From Bacteroidota bacterium (GTDB lineage: Bacteria > Bacteroidota > Bacteroidia > Flavobacteriales > Weeksellaceae): DNA of 9,616 nucleotides. The translations under genes were made by a program, and so were the position numbers. Of the stretch, positions 1-7,057 are shown piece after piece. Below the pieces are notes generated by a model. The model was not told the DNA's origin, ran no database searches, and saw nothing but the letters and a program-made list of their open reading frames with translations. Every line of letters begins with the position of its first letter. The stretch's first letter is position 1. The stretch spans positions 1 to 9,616 of the forward strand of contig JAFAAJ010000143.1 in assembly GCA_023426625.1 (NCBI GenBank), written 5' to 3'.

Positions 1-2
1 AT

Positions 3-170
3 AAAACATTGAAAGGGCAGGCTACAGGACAAGGTGCATTTCCTTTAAAAGCTCTTTCGGAAACAGAATTTGAGTTTGATCTAGCGGGAATAAAAATGAA
101 ATTTGATGCAACTAAGAAAACAATGGATTTTTCCCAGGGAGGAGCAAACATAATCTTTAATAAACAATAA
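3..170 (+). CDS. C-terminal end of an upstream protein (partial), possibly a serine hydrolase C-terminal domain
   Basis: An open frame enters from the left edge (first complete codon at base 3) and gives 55 residues before TAA at 168-170. The other two forward frames stop almost at once. The peptide alternates polar and hydrophobic residues, with segments such as GQGAFPLKALSE, FEFDLAGIKMKF and a final QGG..IIFNK, as expected of a small antiparallel beta barrel. Similar tails, as I recall, close Bacteroidetes beta-lactamase-fold serine hydrolases and related secreted hydrolases (DUF3471-like modules). That assignment rests on pattern memory only, and the catalytic part lies outside the window. 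An 87-nt gap without a clear hairpin separates it from the M1 peptidase gene on the same strand, so readthrough is possible. Confidence 0.7.
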   Translation, partial: KTLKGQATGQGAFPLKALSETEFEFDLAGIKMKFDATKKTMDFSQGGANIIFNKQ

Positions 171-225
171 TTAAATCATACAGAAATAACAAAAAAACAG
201 ACATGATTAATATTCATTCTGAATC

Positions 226-233
226 TAATTGTG
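226..233 (+). promoter_or_regulatory. Weak candidate -7 box for the M1 peptidase gene
   Basis: TAATTGTG matches the Bacteroidetes -7 consensus TAnnTTTG at all but one fixed position and ends 24 nt before the ATG at 258, close to the spacing of the other candidate boxes in this window. No TTG -33 element is visible at 17-23 nt upstream. Because this stretch is AT-rich, the match could be chance. Confidence 0.25.
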
Positions 234-257
234 TTGCAACAAAATAATATTTAATAG

Positions 258-2768
258 ATGAAAAAGATCATTTTATCAATAGCTATACTCGGAGTGTTAT
301 TCTCCGCAAATGTATCGGCACAAACTGAAACTTCGGGGAGAGAAAAAGTATACAGAGCCACCCATACCAAAGTAACCGAACTGAAACATACCAAATTGAA
401 AGTCAATTTCGACTATCAGAAAGAACAGATGAACGGTGAAGAATGGTTAACGGCTTCTCCGTATTTCTATCCTTCCAACGAATTGGTTCTTGATGCCAAA
501 AGTATGCTGATTCATGAAGTAGCTTTGGATAACAACGGACAGAAATCACCTTTAAAATATGAATATAAAGACGATGTTTTAAAGATCAGTCTTGATAAAA
601 CCTATCAAAGAAATCAGGATTATACTGTTTATATCAAATATACTTCCCGTCCAAACGAAGTGAAACAACAGGGAAGTGCAGCCATTAATGATGCAAAAGG
701 TTTGTACTTCATCAATGCTCAAGGAAAAGATCCTGATAAACCAACACAAATCTGGACGCAGGGTGAAACAGAATCTTCTTCAGCATGGTTCCCTACTATT
801 GATAAACCGAACCAAAAAACAACTCAGGAGATCTATATGACGGTTCCTGATAAATATGTGACCTTATCCAACGGAGTTTTGAAAAGTTCACAAAAAGAAG
901 CGAACGGTTTGAGAACAGATCATTGGGTGATGGATAAAAGACACTCTACTTACCTTTTCTTTATGGGAGTGGGAGAATATGCTATTGTTATAGACAAGTG
1001 GAGAAATATTCCTGTAGATTACTATGTAGAAAAAGAATATGAACCCTACGCAAAGCAGATCTATGGAAACACACCGGAAATGATCGAATTTTTCTCGAAA
1101 AAACTGGGGTATGATTATCCTTGGGCGAAATATGCACAAATTTCAGGAAGAGATTATGTGAGTGGAGCCATGGAAAATACCACGGCAACCCTTCATGGAA
1201 GTGATATTCTTCAAAAACCGGGACAGCTGGTTGATGAGAATACCTGGGAAGATACGATTGCCCACGAATTATTCCACCATTGGTTTGGAGATCTTGTAAC
1301 GGCAGAAAGCTGGAGCAATCTTACTGTTAATGAATCTTTCGCCAACTATTCAGAATATCTTTGGAACGAATATAAGTACGGTAAAGATCAGGCAGATTAT
1401 CATCAGATGACCGATGTGAATATGTATCTTCATAATCCGGGAGATTTCAAAAAGCATTTGGTGAGATTCGATTATGATTCAAGAGAAGATGTTTTCGATC
1501 TCGTAACTTATCAGAAAGGAGGAGGGATCCTTCACATGCTGAGAAATTACCTGGGAGATGATGCTTTCTTTGCAGGAATGACAGATTATCTGAAAACCTA
1601 TGAATATCAAAATGCTGAAGCTCATCAGTTAAGACTTTCATTTGAAAAAGTTTCCGGAAAAGATCTGAATTGGTTCTTCAATCAGTGGTATTACGGAAGC
1701 GGAAACCCAAAACTGAACTATTCTTACACGTTTGAACCGGTAAAAAAACAGGTTTCAGTTACCATTAATCAGTCGCAGGAACAGCCGTTTGAATTTCCTC
1801 TTGCCATTGATGTATATGATAATGGCAAACCGAAAAGATATAATGTTTGGGTGAATGCTGAAGCTAAAAACACCTTTACTTTTGATGTGTCGAAGAATCC
1901 TGATCTGGTAAACATCAATGCAGATGGTATTCTGTTATCAGATATTACTGATAATAAAACTCCGGAGCAGTATCTGCTACAATTCACGAATTCTAAGGAA
2001 TTGAAGAGCCGTTACAATGCTTTAAAAGGAATCAAGGATCATGTAGGGAAAAATGCTGCTGCTACCAAATTATTGGCTGCTGCACTCAAAGATCCTTTCT
2101 TTAGAGTAAGAATTAAGGCTTTGGAACTGGTAGATCTTAGCAATTCTGAACAAATGAAAGCATTGGGTTCGGAAGTAGAAAAACTGGCTGTGAGTGATCC
2201 GAAGACATTGGTTCAGGCTGCTGCAATCGCGGCTTTGGCAAAAACAAAAAACAAAAAATACCTGCCGATTTTTGAAAAAGGAGTAAATGCAGTGTCTAAT
2301 TCCGTTAAAGGAAATTCATTAGGTGCAATTTCCGCGATTGATCCTGCGAGAATAAGCTCTTTAGCTGATAAAATTGATCTGGAAGGAGCTTCTGAAGAAC
2401 TGCTGACCCAATTGTTGCCTATTGTCGTAAAAAATAAGATCAATTCTCAAATGGCTAATATTGCTCCGATCGCAGCATTTTATCCGTTCGTGAAATTCCA
2501 GAATCCGGAATTAGGCAAAGCGGCAGAAGATGGTTTCAACTGGATCATGACCTCAGATAACCTGAAAGCTACTGAAAGTATCACTAAAATACTGGGACAG
2601 GCAAAAAGCCAGATCGTAGATAATCCGCAGGCAAAAATGATGATCTCTCAAATGCTGAAAGACGGGCTCAGCAAGAAAATGGACCTCCTGAAGCAGAATC
2701 CTCAAAATGCAGCAAGCATCAATAAGCAAATCGATGCTCTGAATCAGGCAATTGAAGATTATAAGTAA
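258..2768 (+). CDS. Secreted M1-family zinc metallopeptidase (aminopeptidase N-like)
   Basis: Expected to remove N-terminal residues from peptides outside the cytoplasm, using one zinc ion. Residues 1-21 form a Sec signal peptide (KK, then a hydrophobic core, then VSA before Gln22), which supports the ATG at 258. A beta-rich N-terminal domain precedes the catalytic domain (about 250-470). This carries the exopeptidase motif GAMEN (303-307), the zinc motif HELFH (336-340) and the third ligand Glu359, giving exact HExxH-x18-E spacing; Tyr418 is in the position of the transition-state tyrosine. A small beta domain follows, then from about residue 567 an all-helical, HEAT-like C-terminus. The 836 aa are close to E. 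coli PepN (870). There is no obvious type IX secretion tail, so the protein is probably periplasmic or surface-associated. All key residues are present. The family is certain; the substrate preference is unknown. Confidence 0.96.
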   Translation: MKKIILSIAILGVLFSANVSAQTETSGREKVYRATHTKVTELKHTKLKVNFDYQKEQMNGEEWLTASPYFYPSNELVLDAKSMLIHEVALDNNGQKSPLKYEYKDDVLKISLDKTYQRNQDYTVYIKYTSRPNEVKQQGSAAINDAKGLYFINAQGKDPDKPTQIWTQGETESSSAWFPTIDKPNQKTTQEIYMTVPDKYVTLSNGVLKSSQKEANGLRTDHWVMDKRHSTYLFFMGVGEYAIVIDKWRNIPVDYYVEKEYEPYAKQIYGNTPEMIEFFSKKLGYDYPWAKYAQISGRDYVSGAMENTTATLHGSDILQKPGQLVDENTWEDTIAHELFHHWFGDLVTAESWSNLTVNESFANYSEYLWNEYKYGKDQADYHQMTDVNMYLHNPGDFKKHLVRFDYDSREDVFDLVTYQKGGGILHMLRNYLGDDAFFAGMTDYLKTYEYQNAEAHQLRLSFEKVSGKDLNWFFNQWYYGSGNPKLNYSYTFEPVKKQVSVTINQSQEQPFEFPLAIDVYDNGKPKRYNVWVNAEAKNTFTFDVSKNPDLVNINADGILLSDITDNKTPEQYLLQFTNSKELKSRYNALKGIKDHVGKNAAATKLLAAALKDPFFRVRIKALELVDLSNSEQMKALGSEVEKLAVSDPKTLVQAAAIAALAKTKNKKYLPIFEKGVNAVSNSVKGNSLGAISAIDPARISSLADKIDLEGASEELLTQLLPIVVKNKINSQMANIAPIAAFYPFVKFQNPELGKAAEDGFNWIMTSDNLKATESITKILGQAKSQIVDNPQAKMMISQMLKDGLSKKMDLLKQNPQNAASINKQIDALNQAIEDYK

Positions 2769-2776
2769 ATAATTAA

Positions 2777-2915
2777 CTAATATTTAAAAAGAGGCTGTCT
2801 CAAAAGGTAAATTAATGCTCTGAGAATCTCCTAAATGACAAAAGTTGTCAGACAGGAGTCCGAGAGAGGGGGTACTTTTGAGACAGCCTCTTTTTAGTTT
2901 TAATTCTAATATTTA
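2777..2915. repeat. Palindromic element with flanking direct repeats; possible MITE-like remnant
   Basis: Two perfect 21-bp inverted arms (2786-2806 and 2875-2895, core GAGGCTGTCTCAAAAG and its complement) enclose 68 nt. The interior holds further dyads: TGACAA/TTGTCA at 2836-2841 and 2845-2850, enclosed by CTCCT/AGGAG at 2828-2832 and 2854-2858. The 10-bp direct repeat CTAATATTTA occurs at 2777-2786, abutting the left arm, and at 2906-2915, 10 nt beyond the right arm. AATT precedes both copies (2 nt away on the left, adjacent on the right). Long terminal inverted repeats plus direct repeats and no coding content resemble a miniature inverted-repeat element, but the right-hand repeat does not abut the arm, so the target-duplication reading is tentative. 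Confidence 0.45.
2786..2895. terminator. Two-way transcription terminator between convergent genes (long-loop hairpin)
   Basis: The element begins with AAAAA and ends with TTTTT around a GC-richer perfect stem, so either strand gives a stem followed by a U tract. It lies 17 nt after the M1 peptidase stop and 22 nt before the end of the opposing symporter gene, where a shared terminator would be expected. The 68-nt loop is long for a simple intrinsic terminator, although internal hairpins could fold it compactly. Confidence 0.6.
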
Positions 2916-2917
2916 CT

Positions 2918-4141
2918 TTATTCAATATCGGTCGGAATAAATTTTTCACCCATCATTTTATTCACAAACATCGCTGCCACAATATCTCCAACAGCATTCA
3001 GAACAGTTGCCAAAGGATCAACCAGTGTACCGATAATCATTACCGCAGGAATAGCTTCTTGCGGTAATTTATAGACGGAGATCATCAGCATTTCACCGAT
3101 ATAGCCTCCGTTGGGAATTCCACCGGCAACAATACTTACAAAAACAGTGATTCCCAATGCTAATAAAAGATTTGTAGGCTCAAAAAAATCTCTCCCGATA
3201 ATTAAAAAAGCTACATAAATTTTAATAATCGAAGACATTGAGGAACCATTCTTATGCAAAGTAGTTCCAATCGGGATCACCAGATTCGCAATAGAGTTTG
3301 GAATGCCAATTTTAGAAGCTGCCTGTAAATTAGCAGGCATGGTCGCAAAACTGCTACATGTGCTTAATGCCGTAAGAGTGGGGTAAATAGCATTGGTCCA
3401 AAAGCTTTTCACTCCGTTTTGCCCATTCGCCATGAACGCATACAAAGAAAAAAACACCAGAAAATAAATAATTCCGGCAATGTAATATAATCCCAAAGGC
3501 TTTCCGTAAAATCCAAAAAGCTGAGGTCCCAAAGTGGCTACCTGATACGCAAAATATGCCCCTAAACCTATCGGAGCCAGTTTCATGATCAATAAAAGCA
3601 ATTCTTTCATCACTTCATATCCTGAAGCGATAAAAACCCTGAATGGCTGTCCTTTTTCACCTGCTTTTCTGGCGGCAAAACCGGTCATGAAAGCAAATAT
3701 CAAAAGAGCAAGCATATTTCTTCTTGAAAACAACTCTGTAAATTCTCCCACAGTGAAAAAGCTCACAATTCTGTTGCCCCAACTATCCTGATTGGCAGTT
3801 TCTGTAACCATTTCAGAACTTCCTGAAATCGAGGACACCGGAAAAAGATATACCGCGCAGATCGTAAAAATAGCAGCAATTAAAATAAAAAGCAGAAAGG
3901 TGAAAGACATGGTAAGAATAATCTTTCCGAATTTTGACTGTTGTTCCAAAGAAGCAATAGAATTGGAAACCGCAAAAAATACTAACGGAACCACGCTTAC
4001 AAAAAGAAGATTAAGGAAAATATCACCTAACGGTTTAATGTAGTTCACAAAATCCGGAGCGATGATCCCGATTATACTTCCAACAGAGATTCCAACCAGT
4101 AAAAATATGATTCCGGAATAGTTTTTAAATACCTCTTTCAT
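2918..4141 (-). CDS. Dicarboxylate/amino acid:cation symporter family protein (DAACS/SDF, GltPh-like), divergent motifs
   Basis: An inner-membrane secondary transporter of the glutamate/dicarboxylate symporter fold, 407 aa, with hydrophobic helices throughout. The hairpin-1 motif is recognisable as STCSSFATMP (260-269) and hairpin 2 as GGIPNGGYIG (about 340-349). In the last helix Asp375, Asn382 and Asp386 line up with the conserved D..N...D of GltPh (394, 401, 405). Two sites are unusual. The NMDGT signature of helix 7 is replaced by HKNGS (296-300), and the arginine that binds side-chain carboxylates in acidic-substrate members is Ala378; Cys262 stands where GltPh has the hairpin-1 Arg. Substrate and coupling ion therefore cannot be copied from GltP/DctA, and a neutral or other substrate is plausible. 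The gene is monocistronic, diverges from cbpA, and its start at 4141 has a promoter box 14 nt upstream. Confidence 0.9.
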   Translation of the reverse strand: MKEVFKNYSGIIFLLVGISVGSIIGIIAPDFVNYIKPLGDIFLNLLFVSVVPLVFFAVSNSIASLEQQSKFGKIILTMSFTFLLFILIAAIFTICAVYLFPVSSISGSSEMVTETANQDSWGNRIVSFFTVGEFTELFSRRNMLALLIFAFMTGFAARKAGEKGQPFRVFIASGYEVMKELLLLIMKLAPIGLGAYFAYQVATLGPQLFGFYGKPLGLYYIAGIIYFLVFFSLYAFMANGQNGVKSFWTNAIYPTLTALSTCSSFATMPANLQAASKIGIPNSIANLVIPIGTTLHKNGSSMSSIIKIYVAFLIIGRDFFEPTNLLLALGITVFVSIVAGGIPNGGYIGEMLMISVYKLPQEAIPAVMIIGTLVDPLATVLNAVGDIVAAMFVNKMMGEKFIPTDIE

Positions 4142-4155
4142 AGGCTGCTTTTTAT

Positions 4156-4163
4156 CAAAGATA
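4156..4163 (-). promoter_or_regulatory. Candidate -7 box for the symporter gene
   Basis: On the minus strand this reads TATCTTTG, an exact match to TAnnTTTG, 14 nt before the symporter ATG. No TTG -33 element is visible at the usual distance. It shares the 92-nt divergent intergenic region with the cbpA promoter. Confidence 0.5.
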
Positions 4164-4209
4164 GGTTTATTTTAACATTCTGTTATATAATAGTTCGGGT
4201 TAAAATTTT

Positions 4210-4217
4210 TAAATTTG
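4210..4217 (+). promoter_or_regulatory. Candidate -7 box for the cbpA-cbpM operon
   Basis: TAAATTTG matches TAnnTTTG exactly and ends 16 nt before the cbpA ATG at 4234, predicting a very short leader. No clear TTG -33 element is seen, and no heat-shock operator such as a CIRCE dyad is visible between 4142 and 4233. Confidence 0.5.
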
Positions 4218-4233
4218 AGTAAACATCGTTTCT

Positions 4234-5139
4234 ATGGCTTATATAGATTACTATAAGATTTTAGGCGTAGATAAGAACGCAACACAGGATGAAATTAAAA
4301 AAGCCTACCGAAAGTTGGCTAGAAAATTACATCCCGACCTTAATCCGGACGATAAAGAAGCAGAAAAGAAGTTCAAAGAACTTAATGAAGCTAATGAAGT
4401 ACTGAGCAATCCTGAAAACCGTGCCAAATATGATAAATATGGAGAACACTGGAAACACGGAGAGGAATATGAAAAAGCACAACAACAGAAGAGACAGTAT
4501 CAGAAGCAAAGTTATGGAGATTTCTCAGGAGGTGATTTTAGTGATGAGGAAGACTTTTCGGACTTTTTCCGCGATATGTTCGATGGAGCAGGAGGTTTTG
4601 GAAGGAGTTCAAGGGGAAGTGCTTCCGGAAAATTCAAGGGACAGGATATTCATGCAGAGCTAAACTTAAGTTTAAGAGATGCTGCGAAAACCCACCCTCA
4701 GACTTTTGAAGTTAATGGCAAAAAAGTAAGAATTACCATTCCGGCTGGCGTGTATGACGGACAGCAGATCAAACTGAAAGGTCATGGATATCCCGGCTTT
4801 AATGGAGGTCCGAACGGAGATTTATATATTACCTTCAATATCCCCGCAGATCCCGATTTTGAAAGGGTAGGTGATGACCTGAAAACCAAAGTTTCTATTG
4901 ATCTTTATACGGCTGTTTTAGGAGGAGAGGTAAAAGTGAATACCTTAAACGGTAATGTAAACCTTAAAGTAAAGCCTGAAACCCAGAACGGAATGACCGT
5001 TAGATTAAAAGGAAAAGGTTTTCCTGTATATAAAAAGGAAGGTCAGTTTGGTGATCTGTTTGTAACGTATGAAGTGAAATTGCCTGTCAATCTTACAGAT
5101 AAGCAGAAAGAACTTTTCGAACAACTTAAAAATTCCTAA
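4234..5139 (+). CDS. cbpA: DnaJ-family cochaperone without zinc finger, CbpA type
   Basis: A type II J-protein of 301 aa that should deliver unfolded clients to DnaK and stimulate its ATPase in the cytoplasm. Residues 4-70 form the J domain with the HPD triad at 33-35 and a basic helix II (KKAYRKLARK). A charged linker and a Gly/Phe/Asp-rich region follow (about 95-132). Then come the two beta-rich client-binding domains (about 137-210 and 213-285), including the GDLYITFNIPADPDFER stretch typical of CbpA. The cysteine-rich CxxCxGxG repeats of true DnaJ are absent, so this is CbpA rather than DnaJ. The adjacent cbpM gene 3 nt downstream strongly supports the name. E. coli CbpA also binds curved DNA, but that activity cannot be judged here. 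Confidence 0.93.
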   Translation: MAYIDYYKILGVDKNATQDEIKKAYRKLARKLHPDLNPDDKEAEKKFKELNEANEVLSNPENRAKYDKYGEHWKHGEEYEKAQQQKRQYQKQSYGDFSGGDFSDEEDFSDFFRDMFDGAGGFGRSSRGSASGKFKGQDIHAELNLSLRDAAKTHPQTFEVNGKKVRITIPAGVYDGQQIKLKGHGYPGFNGGPNGDLYITFNIPADPDFERVGDDLKTKVSIDLYTAVLGGEVKVNTLNGNVNLKVKPETQNGMTVRLKGKGFPVYKKEGQFGDLFVTYEVKLPVNLTDKQKELFEQLKNS

Positions 5140-5142
5140 GTC

Positions 5143-5445
5143 ATGAGTGAAAGAATATCCCGAGAGGAACTCATAAAAATATATGATGTAGAGATTACCT
5201 TCTTTGATGAACTGGTAGACTGTGGTCTGTTGAATGTAGAAATTGAAAATGAGATCCGTTATTTGAGTTATGAAGAGCTGCCTGCTTTTGAGAGATTTGC
5301 CAATTGGCATTACGATCTGGAAATCAATCTTCCGGGCTTGGAAGTAATTCATGAAATGCTCCAAAAACTGGAAGGATTAAAGAAACGAAACCGTGAACTG
5401 ATGCAAAAACTTTCTGCCATAAACGAGAAGTATGAAGATATTTAG
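5143..5445 (+). CDS. cbpM: Chaperone modulator CbpM-like protein
   Basis: A 100-aa cytoplasmic protein whose gene starts 3 nt after the cbpA stop, so the two are almost certainly cotranscribed and translationally linked. The N-terminal part (about 1-60: SREELIKIYDVEITFFDELVDCGLL..) resembles the MerR-like winged-helix fold of CbpM. The C-terminal third (about 70-95: LEVIHEMLQKLEGLKKRNRELMQKL) is a charged amphipathic helix, probably a coiled coil. In E. coli CbpM binds the J domain of CbpA and blocks its work with DnaK. The same role is inferred from the family resemblance and gene pairing. Sequence identity to the proteobacterial protein looks low, so the name depends substantially on context. 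Confidence 0.82.
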   Translation: MSERISREELIKIYDVEITFFDELVDCGLLNVEIENEIRYLSYEELPAFERFANWHYDLEINLPGLEVIHEMLQKLEGLKKRNRELMQKLSAINEKYEDI

Positions 5446-5447
5446 TT

Positions 5448-5455
5448 TAGCTTTG
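5448..5455 (+). promoter_or_regulatory. Candidate -7 box for the YcxB-like gene
   Basis: TAGCTTTG matches TAnnTTTG exactly, lies directly after the cbpM stop codon and ends 23 nt before the ATG at 5479. It suggests that the following gene can be expressed separately from cbpAM. No -33 TTG is visible within cbpM at the expected distance. Confidence 0.4.
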
Positions 5456-5478
5456 TACATTTATAAAGTGAAACTTAT

Positions 5479-6009
5479 ATGAGTGGAGAAAAGGTGATCA
5501 GGCTGAAAACTGATAAAAAAGCATTTGAAGAGATTTACTATACCGGCAAACAGGGAAGCTTGTTTTTCTCATCTATTACCAGAGGAAAAACGATTACCAC
5601 AATCATTGTAGGTGCTGTTTTGTTGCTGTTCCTCCTTTTTAAGGATATGTTGGGCAAAGAGAATGTTGGAATTTTATATTTTATAAGTTTTTTATTTCTT
5701 TTTTGTGCCGTTTTCCTTTCCGTGAGTGTGAATAATGTTGCAAGATGGAAAAAAGGAGTGAACGGATATTTAAGATCATTGGAAAACTGCAGTTTGTATG
5801 AAATCAGATTCAGTAATGAATTTTTTAATGTTGCAATTGACAATCAGGAAGAATACAGTCTTTGGAAAGATTTTTTAGCCGCAGATATCAATGAAGAATA
5901 CATTTCTCTGGAGGGAAAACATAGTTATATGTTTCCCAAAAAATCAATGAGTAAAGAAGATTATAATTTGCTTAAAAAATATATAAAAGAGAATATAGAT
6001 CAGGAATAA
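5479..6009 (+). CDS. YcxB-like two-helix membrane protein of unknown function
   Basis: A 176-aa protein with no assigned role. A short soluble N-terminus (1-36) is followed by two membrane helices (about 37-55 and 64-84), a basic stretch (RWKKG) and a cytoplasmic-looking beta-rich domain (about 100-160). This architecture and the pattern of the soluble part (RFSNEFFNV.., a central W in YSLWKDF, then a FPKKSMSKEDY stretch near the end) match what I know of YcxB-like proteins (PF14317-type domain). The helical tail is lysine-rich. The gene lies 33 nt after cbpM on the same strand and ends at a strong terminator, so it may be the last gene of the cbpAM transcript or have its own promoter. A functional link to the cochaperones cannot be claimed from position alone. 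Confidence 0.75.
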   Translation: MSGEKVIRLKTDKKAFEEIYYTGKQGSLFFSSITRGKTITTIIVGAVLLLFLLFKDMLGKENVGILYFISFLFLFCAVFLSVSVNNVARWKKGVNGYLRSLENCSLYEIRFSNEFFNVAIDNQEEYSLWKDFLAADINEEYISLEGKHSYMFPKKSMSKEDYNLLKKYIKENIDQE

Positions 6010-6043
6010 AAGACCTCAGAGCTTTGCTCTGAGGTCTTTTATT
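6005..6043. terminator. Strong two-way intrinsic terminator
   Basis: An 18-bp perfect stem (6005-6022 and 6026-6043) with a TTT loop; the core is GACCTCAGAGC/GCTCTGAGGTC flanked by A-rich and T-rich ends. It overlaps the stop codon of the YcxB-like gene and ends 10 nt before the last base of the opposing PLP enzyme gene, so it should end transcription from both sides. Confidence 0.9.
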
Positions 6044-6053
6044 ATAATAGATA

Positions 6054-7037
6054 TTAATCCAGCCAACCCATTTCCTTCATCCATTCATCGTTGTAGATTT
6101 TAGCCACGTATCTTGAGCCGTGATCATGAAGCAGTACCACAATTACATCATCCTTTGTAAACTGGTCTTTCATCTGAACTAAAGAAGCAATAGCACTTCC
6201 TGCAGAATAACCACAGAAAATTCCTTCTTCTTTTGCCAGTTTTCTCGCATAGATCGCTCCGTCTTTATCTGTTACCTTTTCGAAGTGATCGATTACGGAC
6301 ATGTCATAGTTTTCAGGGATGATATCTTCCCCGATTCCTTCTGTGATATAGCTATAAGCGTGATCATAGTGAAGTTCACCCGTTTCATGGAATTCTTTCA
6401 AAATAGAACCGTAAGTATCAACACCAATTACTTTGATATTTGGATTTTTCTCTTTGAAGAATGTTCCACAACCTGTAATGGTACCTCCTGTTCCTGCACC
6501 TACAACAAAATGAGTCAGTTTTCCTTCCGTCTGTTCCCAGATCTCAGGAGCTGTAGATTCATAATGAGCGGTTCTGTTGGATAAATTGTCGTATTGATTC
6601 ACATACCATCCGTTTTCTGTTTCTTCAGCAAGTCTTTTAGATACAGAATAATAAGAACGTGGATCTGTAGGTTTTACATCAGTAGGACAAACAATAACTT
6701 CAGCTCCTACGGCACGAAGTATGTCACACTTTTCTTTAGACTGTTTGGAGTTTGTTACAAAGATACATTTGTACCCTTTAATGATCGCAGCAAGAGCCAA
6801 TCCCATTCCGGTATTCCCTGAAGTCCCTTCAATAATGGTTCCTCCAGGCTTTAATCTTCCGTCTTTTTCAGCATCTTCGATCATTTTAAGAGCCATTCTG
6901 TCTTTTACGGAATTTCCGGGATTGAAGGTCTCTACTTTTGCTAAAACTAATGCAGGGAAATCTTCTCCCAACACTTTGTTAAGCTTTACAAGCGGAGTAT
7001 TTCCTATGGTTTCAAGAATATTATTTGCGTATTTCAT
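6054..7037 (-). CDS. PLP-dependent cystathionine beta-synthase / cysteine synthase family enzyme
   Basis: A fold-type II PLP enzyme of 327 aa that joins a sulfur nucleophile to serine or O-acetylserine in cysteine/methionine metabolism. Visible are the PLP lysine in NSVKDR (Lys45), the substrate loop GTSGNTG (71-77), the phosphate-binding GTGGT (182-186) and the serine that contacts the pyridine nitrogen in GYSAGS (Ser278). Several blocks resemble the catalytic core of cystathionine beta-synthase more than CysK: EGTSGNTGMGLALAA, LRAVGAEVI, QYDNLSN..AHY, YGSI, EGIGEDIIP, and the closing NDEWMKEMGW. It ends right after the core, so it lacks both the C-terminal regulatory CBS-domain pair and the N-terminal haem segment of animal enzymes. 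Which reaction it runs (cystathionine formation or sulfhydrylation) cannot be settled from sequence. The gene is monocistronic between a terminator and its own promoter. Confidence 0.9.
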   Translation of the reverse strand: MKYANNILETIGNTPLVKLNKVLGEDFPALVLAKVETFNPGNSVKDRMALKMIEDAEKDGRLKPGGTIIEGTSGNTGMGLALAAIIKGYKCIFVTNSKQSKEKCDILRAVGAEVIVCPTDVKPTDPRSYYSVSKRLAEETENGWYVNQYDNLSNRTAHYESTAPEIWEQTEGKLTHFVVGAGTGGTITGCGTFFKEKNPNIKVIGVDTYGSILKEFHETGELHYDHAYSYITEGIGEDIIPENYDMSVIDHFEKVTDKDGAIYARKLAKEEGIFCGYSAGSAIASLVQMKDQFTKDDVIVVLLHDHGSRYVAKIYNDEWMKEMGWLD

Positions 7038-7057
7038 AATTGGTTTTATAAGCGGTG

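Noticed and set aside
232..241. Perfect 10-bp palindrome TGTTGCAACA upstream of the M1 peptidase
   Set aside because: It could be an operator, but it is short, single-copy in the window and no regulator gene is near, so it was not called as a site.
258..2768. Type IX secretion C-terminal domain on the M1 peptidase
   Set aside because: The C-terminus is helical and ends NQAIEDYK, without the beta-rich Gly/Lys-type sorting domain.
5005..5364. 119-aa open frame on the minus strand across the end of cbpA and cbpM
   Set aside because: It is a shadow of two well-supported genes; the translation is Phe/Ile-rich without recognisable domain or signals.
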